From NCBI RefSeq assembly GCF_945915485.1, contig NZ_CAMEFJ010000004.1:1-64000 (forward strand): DNA of 64,000 bases, written 5' to 3'. Numbering within the stretch: the stretch's first letter is position 1; each line of letters starts with the position of its first letter. Shown piece by piece: positions 26,277 to 35,993 of this stretch. Source of the DNA: an uncultured Agrococcus sp. GTDB lineage: Bacteria > Actinomycetota > Actinomycetes > Actinomycetales > Microbacteriaceae. The position numbers and the translations under genes were made by a program. The notes below the pieces were generated by a model. It saw only the letters and a program-made list of their open reading frames with translations, was not told where the DNA came from and searched no databases.

Positions 26277-29200
26277 TCAGGCCGGCTCTTCTTCGCGCTT
26301 CGTGCGCTGCCCGACCACCTGGGTGACCCCGTCCTCTCGCATCGAAACGCCATAGAGGACATCCGCGATCTCCATCGTCCGCTTCTGGTGCGTTATGACG
26401 ATCAGCTGACTCGTCTCGCGCAACTGCTCGAAGACCGTGAGGAGCCGGCCGAGGTTCGCGTCGTCGAGTGCGGCTTCGACCTCGTCCATGATGTAGAACG
26501 GGCTGGGCCGGGCTTGGAAGATCGCCACCATGAACGCGACCGCTGCGAGCGAACGCTCACCGCCGGAAAGAAGGGAGAGTCGATCGATCTTCTTCCCGGC
26601 GGGGCGCACGGCAACCTCGATGCCGGTCTCGAGCAGGTTTTCGGGGTCGGTGAGCGCAAGCGAGCCCCTTCCACCGGGGAAGAGCTTCGGGAACACCTCG
26701 TCGAACGCCGCTTTCGTGTCTTCGAACGCGGTCGCGAAGATGTCTTGCATCGTGACGTCCAGATCCGCGATGATCTGCTCGAGGTCGGCGCGCGTCTGTG
26801 TCAGGTCGTGCAGCTGCTCGTTCAGGAAAGTGTGCCGTTGCTCGAGGGCAGCGAACTCTTCCAGCGCGAGCGGATTCACCCTGCCGAGTTTCGCGAGCTT
26901 TCTGTCCGCGTCTTTCAGCCGAGCGCGCTCGGCGTCGCGATCGAAGTCCTCGCCCGGTTCGTACTCGGCCAGCAGCTCCTGCTCGTCGAGGCCTAGTTCG
27001 CTCGCGGAACGTTCGATGAGGTTCGAGAGTTGCAGCTTCTGCTCGTAGCTCTGCATTTCGATGTCGTGCACGCGATCCGTGAGCTCGCGAATCCGCTCCG
27101 TCAGCTCCGTCTGCTCCTGCCGGAGCTTGCCGAGCGCCTCCGAGTTCTGCCTTCTCGCCGTCTCCTTGTGCGCAAGATCGAGACGTGCCTCCGAAAGCGA
27201 CTCGTCGATCGAGCTCAACACGGCCGGAAGTGCTCGCGTTACGCGCTCTGCACGTTCGCGTCGCCGACTCCGGATGACGGCCCTGCGAGCGCGTTCATCC
27301 GCCCTCGCTCGCTGCGCTTGCATCTCTCGCTCGAGTGATGTCGCGCGATCGCGCTCAGCCCTCACTCGTTCACGCGCCGTCTCCAACCGGATGCGCAGCT
27401 CGGTTTCGTCCGCCCTGGCTTCCTCGAGCTCTACGAGCATGCCATCCCGCGCCGACGCATCGAGCATCGGCCGCGGTGCCCTGTCGAACTCGTCGAACTC
27501 TCGCTTGGCACGCTCGACCTCTCGTTCCGCCGACGTCACCCTCGACGCGGATTCCTCCAGGGCCGCCTCCGCGCGCTCCGACTCGGCGGCCGCAGACTCG
27601 TGCCGAGCGCGGATCCTGCTGCGTTCCTGCCCCCTTGCCGCGCTTTCCGCATCGTGCGCTCGCAGCGACTCCAACGCATCCTGCGCGGAACGCTTGGCGT
27701 TCTGCAGCGCGTGTCGCACGTCGTCGACCTCTCCCGCATCGGTTTCGATCTCGACCGCGATCGCGTCGAGCTTGTGCTGCGCTTCGTCGCGATCGGCAGC
27801 GAGCTCGATACGTGACGTGTCCTCACCGGAACCACCCGTGAGGGTATGCTCGGTCAACACCTCGCCCGCGCGTGTCACGATCGTGATGGGCCCGCCGAGT
27901 TCGAGCCTCGTGAGTTCCGGCCCTGCCTCGGCTGCTTGCCGCAGATCGTCGGCGATGAAGGTGAAGGCGAGCAACCCGCGGATCCCCTCGGGGGCGTCGC
28001 AGACATCGTAGGCGTGCTTGAGCACGGTCTTCGGCGCTGTGCTCAGCATGGACGGCGCTCCCGCAATCACGAGTTGCGCTCTTCCGAGATCTTCGCCGGC
28101 AGCCGACTCTGCGACGCGAATCGCGTTCTCCCGTGTGTCGACGAGCACCGCCTCCGCGAGCGAGCCAAGGGCTGCTGCGACGGCGGCCTCGAACCCCTTC
28201 TTGACGCTGATGCGCTCGGACACAATGCCGTCGACCCCCGGCAGCTCCGCTTCGAGGATGCTCGAGGCCGCGCTCTTCGCATCGAGAGCGTGCGAAAGTG
28301 CTTGCGCTCTCGCCGCGAGGGAGTCGCGCTCACGTTCCTTGCCGTGGAGCGCCTCTCGCAGCCGGTCGAGTTCTGTCTGCAAGCGCACGGCCTCCTCGTC
28401 GGCCTCCCGGTATGCGAGCGAGAGCGCATCGGTGTCCTGCTGTTCCGTCTCGTCGTCTCCGAGTGAATCGAGTGCCTCCCTCGCTTCCCGGAGCCTCTCG
28501 GTCGCGTTCTGCCAGGCTTGTTCCCGCCGTTCCCTGTCGTTTTTGCGCGCCAGCAGCGACGATTCGGCCACTTCGACGGCGGAGCGCTTCGCCGCGAGCG
28601 CGAGATCGTGCTTCGAGACGAGCGCAGACTGCTGGGCGATCTCTTCGTCGAGCGCGTCGAGGCTCGCCTTCGCCTTCGCCACCGTCGTCGCCTGCGCAGC
28701 GACTTCCTGCTGCGCAGACGTCACCTGCTCGGCAAGGTCACGAGCTTCCTGCAACGCCGCATCGACGGCGTCTTGCGTTATGCGATCTTCGTCCTGCTCT
28801 TCCGCATCCGGCTCGGCGAGCAGGGCGAGCTGCTGGTGCGCGAGGGTGTCGAGTGACTGCAGCCGCGTGCGGACGCTTTCCAACGCGTGCGAGATCTTGC
28901 GTGCCGCATCCACTTCGTCACCGACCATCGACTCCTCGATGCGCGATGCTCGCAGCTGCGCGCGGTCGAGCTGCTCCTGGAGCACCAGTCGCTCGTTCTT
29001 GCGCTGCGATTCCGTCTTCGATGCCGATTCCAGTGTCGTACGCAACCGCAGCACCTCGTCTGCATAGAGCTTGGCCTTCGCGTCGCGGACCTCCGCCTGC
29101 ACCGTCTGCGCTTCTCGCGCGATTTCCGCCTGCGCCCCGAGTGGCTTCAGTTGGCGTCTGATCTCCCCTATGAGATCCTGCAGCCTCGTCAGGTTCTGCT

Positions 29201-29753
29201 GCATCGCGTCGAGCTTCCGCAGCGTCTTCTCTTTACGACGGCGATGCTTCAGGATGCCCGCCGCCTCTTCTATGAACCCCCTGCGATCCTGCGGGGTCGC
29301 CTGCAGCACGTTGTCGAGCTGCCCCTGGCCGACGATGACGTGCATTTCGCGACCAAGGCCGGAGTCGCTCAGCAGCTCCTGCACGTCGAGCAGCCTGGCG
29401 CCCTCGCCGTTGATGGCGTATTCGCTGCCTCCGTTCCGGAAGAGGGTTCGAGAAATCTGCACTTCGCTGTACTCGATCGGCAATGCGCCGTCGGAGTTGT
29501 CGATCGTCAGCTCGACGTGAGCGCGCGACAGCGGCCCCTGCGTTGCGGTGCCCGCGAAGATGACATCTTCCATCTTCCCGCCGCGCAGTGTCTTGGCTCC
29601 CTGCTCGCCCATGACCCATGCGAGCGCATCGACGACGTTCGACTTCCCCGACCCGTTGGGGCCGACGACTGCGGTGACACCCGGTTCGAACTGGAAGGTG
29701 GTCGCGCGCGCAAACGACTTGAAGCCCTTTACGGTCAGGGATTTCAGGTACAC
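26277..29753 (-). CDS. smc: Chromosome segregation protein SMC
   Basis: 1158 residues. ATPase of the SMC-ScpAB condensin complex. Walker A GPNGSGKSN at 31-39, long coiled coils (about 165-480 and 665-1000, rich in R/E/A heptads), a hinge near 500-640 (VSERISVKKGFEAAVAAALG), and the C-terminal ABC signature LLSGGERSLAAVAF with Walker B PFYIMDEVEAALDDAN. The GTG at 29753 is preferred to one five codons upstream because GAGGAG is correctly spaced before it and the protein then starts MYLKSLTVKGFKSFA. In relatives it sits between mutM and ftsY; accessory genes now flank it. Confidence 0.96.
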   Translation of the reverse strand: MYLKSLTVKGFKSFARATTFQFEPGVTAVVGPNGSGKSNVVDALAWVMGEQGAKTLRGGKMEDVIFAGTATQGPLSRAHVELTIDNSDGALPIEYSEVQISRTLFRNGGSEYAINGEGARLLDVQELLSDSGLGREMHVIVGQGQLDNVLQATPQDRRGFIEEAAGILKHRRRKEKTLRKLDAMQQNLTRLQDLIGEIRRQLKPLGAQAEIAREAQTVQAEVRDAKAKLYADEVLRLRTTLESASKTESQRKNERLVLQEQLDRAQLRASRIEESMVGDEVDAARKISHALESVRTRLQSLDTLAHQQLALLAEPDAEEQDEDRITQDAVDAALQEARDLAEQVTSAQQEVAAQATTVAKAKASLDALDEEIAQQSALVSKHDLALAAKRSAVEVAESSLLARKNDRERREQAWQNATERLREAREALDSLGDDETEQQDTDALSLAYREADEEAVRLQTELDRLREALHGKERERDSLAARAQALSHALDAKSAASSILEAELPGVDGIVSERISVKKGFEAAVAAALGSLAEAVLVDTRENAIRVAESAAGEDLGRAQLVIAGAPSMLSTAPKTVLKHAYDVCDAPEGIRGLLAFTFIADDLRQAAEAGPELTRLELGGPITIVTRAGEVLTEHTLTGGSGEDTSRIELAADRDEAQHKLDAIAVEIETDAGEVDDVRHALQNAKRSAQDALESLRAHDAESAARGQERSRIRARHESAAAESERAEAALEESASRVTSAEREVERAKREFDEFDRAPRPMLDASARDGMLVELEEARADETELRIRLETARERVRAERDRATSLEREMQAQRARADERARRAVIRSRRRERAERVTRALPAVLSSIDESLSEARLDLAHKETARRQNSEALGKLRQEQTELTERIRELTDRVHDIEMQSYEQKLQLSNLIERSASELGLDEQELLAEYEPGEDFDRDAERARLKDADRKLAKLGRVNPLALEEFAALEQRHTFLNEQLHDLTQTRADLEQIIADLDVTMQDIFATAFEDTKAAFDEVFPKLFPGGRGSLALTDPENLLETGIEVAVRPAGKKIDRLSLLSGGERSLAAVAFMVAIFQARPSPFYIMDEVEAALDDANLGRLLTVFEQLRETSQLIVITHQKRTMEIADVLYGVSMREDGVTQVVGQRTKREEEPA

Positions 29754-29863
29754 GACACTCCTCGCCACTAGCGACTTCCTGTACGAATCTACCCCGGAGA
29801 CGTCGTTTGGCGTGTATTCTGCAAGGCTGCCCGAACACAGATCGTGGTCGAGAGCGGCGGAGA

Positions 29864-30958
29864 ATGATGAACATTGACATCGTCCCCCTCGAGATTCCAG
29901 AGGGCATCGACGACGGTTCCGCGGCCGCCGAACGCTTCCGCGAGTACATTGATGTGCGCAACTCGGTCTTTCGCACTACCTGGAACGGCTCGAGGGACTT
30001 CGACGTCACGTACGCCGCCGCACACGGCTACATTAGGCGAAACAAAGAAGAGCGCCAGCACATTCATGTTGCGCTGCTCGAAGGCCGCATCGCCGGTTTC
30101 GCACGTGTCGACGTCAGTCTGCACGAACTGGATGCACCCGCGTACGCCGACATCTACACCGACGAACCCCACCGCAGAAATGGCGTTGGAACAGCGTTGC
30201 TGCAGCGCGTGAACGAGCTTCTGCGCGAGGAGGGCCGCGCGACGACACAGACGTGGAAGCTGCATCGACCTGCGTCGGGCCCTCAGATTTCCCCGCCGAA
30301 CGGAGCGGGTGAGATTCCCGCGAACAGTGACGAGGTGCGCTTCCTGCACCGTGCCGGGTTCTCACTCGAACAGATCGAGAGAACGAGTGTTCTGACGTTC
30401 GGCAGCGACGACCGCTCGGCGTTCGAACGCATGCGCCGGGAAGCCTCCGCGCGCGCATCCGGCTACACCGTTCGCGTCTGGACCGGCTTCACTCCTGCCG
30501 ATCAGCTCGCCAACCTTGCTGCTCTGCAGGCGCGGATGTCGACGGACGCCCCGGCTGCCGGACTCGACGTCGTGGCCGAGACGTGGGACGCGGAACGGCT
30601 CGCGGAAATCGAGAGCTCCGTCATCGAGGGGCAGCGACGCGACCTGTTGCGGGCCGTCGCCTATAGTGCCGACGGCGTGGCGGTTGCCTATTCGACCCTC
30701 GCCGTCCCGGAAGCGGGGCAGCAGGTCTATCAGGACGACACACTCGTGCATGCCGAGCACCGCGGGCACCGTCTCGGCATGCTGGTCAAGACCGTGAACC
30801 TCCTGCAACTGCTCGACACCTATCCCGAGCGCAGCAGGGTGATCACCTGGAACGCGGAGGAGAACCGGCACATGCTCGCCGTCAACGAAGCGCTCGGTTT
30901 CGAAGCGGTAATGGGCGAGGGCGCGTGGCAGCGACGCGAGGAGTGGGCACCGCGATGA
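29864..30958 (+). CDS. Tandem-domain GNAT acetyltransferase, copy A
   Basis: 364 residues with two GNAT-like halves. The N-terminal half has an acetyl-CoA-loop-type sequence EPHRRNGVGTALLQRVNELL near residues 102-121; the C-terminal half has EHRGHRLGMLVKTVNLLQLL near 303-322 and ENRHMLAVNEALGFEAVMGE at its end. This layout resembles Eis/MshD-like double GNATs, but the substrate is unknown. Two adjacent ATGs could start it. Its stop overlaps the start of the next gene, a full-length paralogue, as ATGA. Confidence 0.85.
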   Translation: MMNIDIVPLEIPEGIDDGSAAAERFREYIDVRNSVFRTTWNGSRDFDVTYAAAHGYIRRNKEERQHIHVALLEGRIAGFARVDVSLHELDAPAYADIYTDEPHRRNGVGTALLQRVNELLREEGRATTQTWKLHRPASGPQISPPNGAGEIPANSDEVRFLHRAGFSLEQIERTSVLTFGSDDRSAFERMRREASARASGYTVRVWTGFTPADQLANLAALQARMSTDAPAAGLDVVAETWDAERLAEIESSVIEGQRRDLLRAVAYSADGVAVAYSTLAVPEAGQQVYQDDTLVHAEHRGHRLGMLVKTVNLLQLLDTYPERSRVITWNAEENRHMLAVNEALGFEAVMGEGAWQRREEWAPR

Positions 30959-32055
30959 GCATCCGCGTAGAACCGCTCGAGTTGCCTCTATCGACCGACG
31001 AGAACAGCCGGCGCGGCGACGAGTTCCGCAAGACCGTGCGCCTTATCGATGCCTCGAACAGCGCGTTGCTTGGGTCCGGGAACCAGTCGGTGACTCCCGC
31101 GACCGTGTTGAGCGCTCTGCAGGGTCAGGCCTCGGAACGCGTAGAGTCGATCTCTGCCTATCGTGATGAAGCGTTAGTGGGCCATGCGGAGTTCTTCCTG
31201 CCGACGAGCGAATCAACCGACATCGTCGATACTCTCCTGCTCGTGCATCCCGACGTGCAGGGGCGAGCTCGACAGGAAACGTTCGAGGCGCTCGTGCAAG
31301 CGTCACTGGATCGTGCCGGTCAGCTCGGAAGAACAACGATCTTCGGCGGTGGTGTTGGCGTCCGAGAAGGCGACATCACGGCGACAACCGGATACGGCGG
31401 GGTCATGCGCGATGACCCGGAGTCCGTGGCCTGGATTCGCCGGGGCGCATCCCTTTCGCAGGTGTACCGCTACTCGCGACTCGATCTCGACTCGCTGACG
31501 GATATCGATACGCGACTTGGACAGGCTGAGCAGCGTTCAGACGGGTATCGAGTCGTCACGTGGGAGGGCGAAACCCCTGCCTCCTACCGTGCCGACATGC
31601 GAACCCTCCACGAGCGGATGTCGACCGACTCTCCTACCGGTGATCTCGAACTCGAACCCGAAACGTGGTCCGACGAACGTCTGGCCGAGTTCGAACGCTT
31701 CAAGATCGGTTCCGAGCGTCGGATGTTCGCAGCGGCTGTGCAGCACGAAGAAAGCGGTCAGCTCGTCGGCTACTCCCAGTTGGTCATCGCGGGTGATCCG
31801 TGCGCGAGGCAGCACAATCTGATCGTGCTGCGCGAGCACAGGGGGCACGGGCTCGGGCAATTGCTGAAGCTGGCGGGCATTGCACAGTTGCGCGACAACG
31901 TGCCGCACGCAGACCGCATCACGACGATGAACGCGGAAGAGAACCGGCACATGATCCGCGTCAACGAGGCGGTCGGGTTCGAGGTCGTCACCTGGACCGT
32001 CGTGTGGCAGCTGCGGCTCGACGTTGAGAGCCAGGTGTCCGGCGGCACGACTTAG
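30955..32055 (+). CDS. Tandem-domain GNAT acetyltransferase, copy B
   Basis: 366 residues, same architecture as the preceding gene: both open with I-x-V-x-P-L-E-L/I-P, and both end with an REHRGHGLGQLLKLAGIAQL-type acetyl-CoA loop followed by AEENRHMIRVNEAVGFEVVT. The N-terminal half has lost most of the R/Q-x-x-G-x-G/A loop (HPDVQGRARQETFEALVQAS in that position), so only the C-terminal domain may bind acetyl-CoA. It is translationally coupled to copy A; the pair may act as a heterodimer or on related substrates. Confidence 0.85.
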   Translation: MSIRVEPLELPLSTDENSRRGDEFRKTVRLIDASNSALLGSGNQSVTPATVLSALQGQASERVESISAYRDEALVGHAEFFLPTSESTDIVDTLLLVHPDVQGRARQETFEALVQASLDRAGQLGRTTIFGGGVGVREGDITATTGYGGVMRDDPESVAWIRRGASLSQVYRYSRLDLDSLTDIDTRLGQAEQRSDGYRVVTWEGETPASYRADMRTLHERMSTDSPTGDLELEPETWSDERLAEFERFKIGSERRMFAAAVQHEESGQLVGYSQLVIAGDPCARQHNLIVLREHRGHGLGQLLKLAGIAQLRDNVPHADRITTMNAEENRHMIRVNEAVGFEVVTWTVVWQLRLDVESQVSGGTT

Positions 32056-32199
32056 GGGAGAAAGAAGCGCGTTTGGGAGTGTCCCGAATGTGCTTCTCTC
32101 GCCCTCTTTCCGCATCCCGGGCTTCTGGGTGTCACGGACTCCAGACCGGCTGCTGGGATTTCTGCGCCGTTGCATAGCCACGCGCGGCACAATGGATGC

Positions 32200-33582
32200 A
32201 TGACCACGACCGACTTCCGAACCCTGGCCGACGAACTCCGCGCTCGCCGAGCGCCCGGATTCTGGCGTTCTCGCCGCTGGCGACTCGATCAGCTCGACGG
32301 GCTGGCCGGCATGCTGTCGCAGAACATCACGCTCTGGGAGCAGGCACTTGCGAAGGATCTCGGCAAGTCGGACCTCGAGGCGCACATCACCGAGATTTCG
32401 GTCGTTCTCGAGGAGATCCGTCTCGCAAAGCGCAATCTCTGGCACTGGATGCTGCCGCATCCTAAGCCGGTTCCCGCGACCCTGCAGCCCGCCTGGGCGC
32501 ACACCGTACGTGACCCCCTGGGTGCCGTTCTGGTTATCGCGCCGTGGAACTATCCGCTGCAGCTCGCCCTCGCACCGCTGGTCGGCGCGATCGCGGGCGG
32601 CAATTCCGCCGTTGTGAAGCCGAGTGAACTCGCCCCCGCAACCAGTGAACTGATCGCCCGGCTGGCTCCTATCTATCTCGACTCTCGCGCGGTGCGGGTC
32701 GTGGAGGGTGCTGTCGACGAAACCACGGCGCTCCTCGAACAGCGCTGGGATCTCATCTTCTACACCGGCAACAGTCGTGTTGCCCGCATCGTCGCGGCCG
32801 CCGCTGCGAAGCACCTCACCCCGACCGTGCTGGAGCTGGGCGGCAAGAGCCCCGTGTACGTCGATGCTTCGGCGAACCTGCGCGTTTCGGCACGCAGGCT
32901 TGCGTGGGCGAAGACGATGAATGCCGGTCAGACGTGCATTGCGCCCGACTACGTGCTCGTGCACGAGTCCGTACGAGAGCCATTCGTCGAGGAGCTGCGA
33001 AAGGCGGTGCTCGAGCAGCTCGGCACTGCGCCCGCAACGAATGCCGAGTACGCGACGATCGTGAACGAGCGGCATTTCGATCGACTCAGGGGTCTCATGA
33101 GCTCCGGCACCCGCCGGGTCGGCGGCGGTATCAACCGTGACGAGTTGCGTATCGAACCGACCGTGCTCACCGATGTCGCCCCTGAGAGCGCCGTCATGGC
33201 CGAGGAGATCTTCGGCCCCATTCTGCCGCTCGTCGATGTCGCCGACGCTGACGAGGCGATCGCGTTCGTGACCGAGCGGGAGAAGCCGCTCGCGCTCTAC
33301 GTCTATGCGGAGGATACTGCGGTCGTTCGCCGATTCCAGCAGGAGACCACATCGGGAGCCCTCGGTGTCAACGTGTCGCTCGCGCACGCCGCAGTTCCGT
33401 CCCTCCCGTTCGGAGGCGTCGGAGAAAGCGGGATGGGCGCCTACCACGGCAGGAAGTCGTTCGAGGCATTCACGCACGAGAAGGGCGTGCTCGCCAAGCC
33501 AACGCGGCTGGATACGCTGCAGTTGATCTATCCGCCGCACAGCGAGGGCCGCAGGAAACTGCTGCGCCGACTCTTCCGCTAA
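32200..33582 (+). CDS. Class 3-type aldehyde dehydrogenase family protein
   Basis: 460 residues. NAD(P)-dependent oxidation of an aldehyde to the acid. Motifs: VIAPWNYPLQLALAPLVGAI (~117-136), the general-base motif LELGGKSPVYVD (~211-222) and the nucleophile GQTCIAPDYVLVH (~246-258). The length, the absence of the N-terminal extension and the GQTCIAPDY form match the class 3/fatty aldehyde group. Substrate unknown. A CACAAT hexamer ends 6 bp before the ATG, so initiation may be almost leaderless. Confidence 0.92.
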   Translation: MTTTDFRTLADELRARRAPGFWRSRRWRLDQLDGLAGMLSQNITLWEQALAKDLGKSDLEAHITEISVVLEEIRLAKRNLWHWMLPHPKPVPATLQPAWAHTVRDPLGAVLVIAPWNYPLQLALAPLVGAIAGGNSAVVKPSELAPATSELIARLAPIYLDSRAVRVVEGAVDETTALLEQRWDLIFYTGNSRVARIVAAAAAKHLTPTVLELGGKSPVYVDASANLRVSARRLAWAKTMNAGQTCIAPDYVLVHESVREPFVEELRKAVLEQLGTAPATNAEYATIVNERHFDRLRGLMSSGTRRVGGGINRDELRIEPTVLTDVAPESAVMAEEIFGPILPLVDVADADEAIAFVTEREKPLALYVYAEDTAVVRRFQQETTSGALGVNVSLAHAAVPSLPFGGVGESGMGAYHGRKSFEAFTHEKGVLAKPTRLDTLQLIYPPHSEGRRKLLRRLFR

Positions 33583-33654
33583 CCGTCGGGCGCGACAAAA
33601 GTGTTCGATCCCCATCCGAGCTCTAACGTCGGTGGTGCGCGGTACGTTTAGTGC

Positions 33655-33791
33655 ATGAACGACGAGAACGCCGCCCCCACGCCAACACTGCAGGCGCATC
33701 TCCCGGCATGCTCCAGACCATCTCTCGCCCGATGATGGGCTCGCTCATTGAGCTCGAACTCAAACTTGCCCATTATCTCGATCAACAGTAG
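33655..33791 (+). pseudogene. Small frameshifted reading frame of unknown origin
   Basis: An ATG at 33655 gives MNDENAAPTPTLQAHLP and stops at 33735. An overlapping frame (ATG 33708) reads MLQTISRPMMGSLIELELKL then AHYLDQQ, stopping at 33791. One frameshift around 33705 would join them into a ~45-residue protein. This could be a decayed small gene, two tiny ORFs or chance. It is 15 bp upstream of the DUF3800-like gene, so it might once have been its partner. Confidence 0.3.
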
Positions 33792-33806
33792 ATACCTGTT
33801 CCGTCC

Positions 33807-34343
33807 ATGATTTTCACATCTGGTGATCGTGTATTCATCGACGAGTCCAAATCTCGCGGATACATCGTCGCAGCCACCGCAGCCTCACCTGCGTCGATCC
33901 ATGGGTCGGAGAAGGCGTTACGATCGCTGCTGAAGTCGGGGCAACGTCGGCTTCATTTCAAGAGCGAACGCGAAAGCCGACGCAAAGAGATTCTGTCTCG
34001 GATGTGCGAGCTCGATCTGCGTGCAGCTGTGTGGATCGCGAAGGGCCTATCGGACAAAGAAGCCCGCCCTCTTTGCTTTACTTCGCTGACGGCCGAGCTC
34101 CTGAACAGCCAGGTGGAAAGTCTCTACATCGAACGAGATGATTCACTCATTGCCGCGGACAAACGAATCATCGCGGGAATTCTGCGAAAACAGAGACCGC
34201 GAGCCTTCAAATACAGTCACGTGACACCAAGAGAGCAACCACTGCTCTGGGTGAGCGATGCTGTCGCGTGGAGCTATTCGAACGGTGGCGACTGGCTTCG
34301 CCGTACGGCACCTCTCATCGGAGAACGTGTATTCCGCCTGTAG
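33807..34343 (+). CDS. DUF3800-like hypothetical protein
   Basis: 178 residues. The early motif VFIDESKSRGYIVAATAA (residues 9-26), the FKSERESRRKEIL block near 51-63, IERDDS, DKRII and the late WVSDAVAWSYSNGGDWLRR (~148-166) resemble the DUF3800 group, whose DES motif and late D/W region suggest an RNase H-like nuclease fold. Function unknown; members are often found near mobile or defence genes. Its DNA looks less GC-rich than flanking genes, consistent with transfer. It is intact but has no recognisable partner except the small broken frame upstream. Confidence 0.62.
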   Translation: MIFTSGDRVFIDESKSRGYIVAATAASPASIHGSEKALRSLLKSGQRRLHFKSERESRRKEILSRMCELDLRAAVWIAKGLSDKEARPLCFTSLTAELLNSQVESLYIERDDSLIAADKRIIAGILRKQRPRAFKYSHVTPREQPLLWVSDAVAWSYSNGGDWLRRTAPLIGERVFRL

Positions 34344-34351
34344 ATATGCGT

Positions 34352-34391
34352 GAGCCTGGCTCGTCGTACCGTCCGGAAGACTGCCAGGCTC
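34352..34391 (+). terminator. Long-loop inverted repeat after the DUF3800-like gene
   Basis: GAGCCTGGC (34352-34360) and GCCAGGCTC (34383-34391) form a perfect 9-bp stem with a 22-nt loop, 8 bp after the stop codon and between convergent genes. No T-tract follows, so a termination role is tentative. Confidence 0.4.
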
Positions 34392-34458
34392 TGAGGGCTA
34401 CTGCCCGCCGCTTCTCCAGTGTAACTGAGAACCACCTGCCTCGCACTAAGATTCCTTC

Positions 34459-35310
34459 TCAGCGCGGCCGCTGGCACTTCGGGCAGCGGTGACTCGAACG
34501 GTTCGACCATTTCTCGCGCACGATGAGAGCGCCGCAGCGCGAGCACGGCTTGCCATGCTGACCGTAGGCATTCAGCGAGTGCGCGAAGTAGCCGGACTCG
34601 CCATTGACGTTCACGTACTGGGTGTCGAACGACGTGCCGCCCTCGACGAGCGCCCTGTCGAGGACGTCTTGCACGTGCGCGAGCAATTCGAGCCCACGCT
34701 GCTTCGACACTCGCTTTCCGGGTGTCAGGTAGTGGAGGCGCGCTCGCCACAGCGCTTCGTCGGCATAGATGTTGCCGATACCGCTGATCAACTGCTGGTC
34801 GAGCAACGCGGCCTTCACGCCCTGGGAGCGTTTCCGAAGCGCAGCCACCACCGATGCCGGGTCGAACGCGTCATCGATCGGGTCGAGGGCGATGTGCGCA
34901 ACCTGATCGGGAACCCCATCGGCGTCGAGCGCGCGCACGGCCATAGAACCGAAAATCCGCTGGTCAGCGAACCGGATCTCGTACTCACGACCATCGGCAG
35001 ACTCCACCACGAACCTGATTCGTACGTGTCGATCAGGTATCGCTCCGACTTCCCGCACCAGCACCTGGCCACTCATGCCGAGGTGCACGACGAGCGCCTC
35101 TGCGCCCTCGAGCGGCACCCAAAGAAATTTGCCTCGCCTGCGCGGCTCGAGCATCCTCCTGCCGACCAAGGAGGCCTCGAAGTGCGCGCTGTCGCCATCG
35201 TGGCGGCCGATCGATCGCTCGTCGAACACCTCGATCGACAGAATGCGAGCACCGGTCACGGCCGGCAGCAGCCCCAGCCTGACGACTTCAACTTCGGGGA
35301 GCTCAGGCAT
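34459..35310 (-). CDS. mutM: Formamidopyrimidine-DNA glycosylase
   Basis: 283 residues. Base-excision repair of 8-oxoguanine and formamidopyrimidines. The N-terminal catalytic MPELPEVEVVRLGL is complete (P1, E2), HLGMSGQ is present, DQQLISGIGNIYADEALW forms the helix-two-turn-helix, and the C-terminal zinc finger reads CSRCGALIVREKWSNRSSHR CPKC. The ATG at 35310 lies 8 bp inside rnc, so the two are coupled. Standard actinobacterial order rnc-mutM. Confidence 0.95.
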   Translation of the reverse strand: MPELPEVEVVRLGLLPAVTGARILSIEVFDERSIGRHDGDSAHFEASLVGRRMLEPRRRGKFLWVPLEGAEALVVHLGMSGQVLVREVGAIPDRHVRIRFVVESADGREYEIRFADQRIFGSMAVRALDADGVPDQVAHIALDPIDDAFDPASVVAALRKRSQGVKAALLDQQLISGIGNIYADEALWRARLHYLTPGKRVSKQRGLELLAHVQDVLDRALVEGGTSFDTQYVNVNGESGYFAHSLNAYGQHGKPCSRCGALIVREKWSNRSSHRCPKCQRPR

Positions 35311-35986
35311 TCGACGCCCGCAGCCGCTTCCAGGCTTCAAGGGCGGCCGCCATCTCCGCCTGACGCTTCGAAGAACCCTCCCCTGAAGCAACCTCTACCC
35401 CGTCGAGCTTCACAGTTGCACCGAATCGACGCGCGTGGTCCGGCCCTTCTGCTTCGACGGTATAGACGGGAGCGCCCTTGTGCAGCCGGTCGGCGAGTTC
35501 CTGCAGCGAAGTCTTCGGGTCGAGAGCGGCGCCGAAGCGTTCGGTGTCCTCGAGTAATGGGCCCACGAGTCGCAGCACGAGCGCTTCTGCCTGCTCGTGA
35601 CCGACGGAGAGGTACGCGGCACCGAAGACCGCCTCCATCGTGTCGGCAAGGATCGACTCGCGGTCACTGCCACCGGTCTTCAGTTCTCCCTTACCGAGCC
35701 GAATATACGCTCCCAGGTGGATACCGCGCGCCACTTCCGCAAGCGCGAACCCGGACACGACTCCCGCCCGCCTCCGCGACAATTCGCCCTCGTCCAGGTC
35801 CGGGAATCTGCGGAACAGCTCGATCGTGATCGCCTGCCCGAGGATCGTGTCGCCGAGAAACTCGAGGCGTTCGTTATGCGCGCCGCCGTTCTCGTACGCC
35901 CACGAAGTGTGCGTGAGCGCCAATGCGAGAAGCTCGGGGTCGATTTCCACCCCGAGCTTCTCGTTCAATGACCTGTTGTCGGTCAC
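35303..35986 (-). CDS. rnc: Ribonuclease III
   Basis: 227 residues. Cleaves double-stranded RNA, including rRNA precursors. The catalytic signature NERLEFLGDTILGQAI lies near residues 38-53 and the second acidic cluster DTMEAVFGAAYL near 114-125; the C-terminal dsRNA-binding domain (DPKTSLQELADRLHKGAPVY ... GEGSSKRQAEMAAALEAW) is complete. It follows rpmF by 7 bp and overlaps mutM. Confidence 0.96.
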   Translation of the reverse strand: MTDNRSLNEKLGVEIDPELLALALTHTSWAYENGGAHNERLEFLGDTILGQAITIELFRRFPDLDEGELSRRRAGVVSGFALAEVARGIHLGAYIRLGKGELKTGGSDRESILADTMEAVFGAAYLSVGHEQAEALVLRLVGPLLEDTERFGAALDPKTSLQELADRLHKGAPVYTVEAEGPDHARRFGATVKLDGVEVASGEGSSKRQAEMAAALEAWKRLRASNA

Positions 35987-35993
35987 GCTGTTC

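Noticed and set aside
31537..33699. A 720-codon minus-strand open frame opposite the GNAT and ALDH genes
   Set aside because: Antisense to three well-supported genes; no family motif, and it spans gene boundaries and an intergenic region without a ribosome-binding site.
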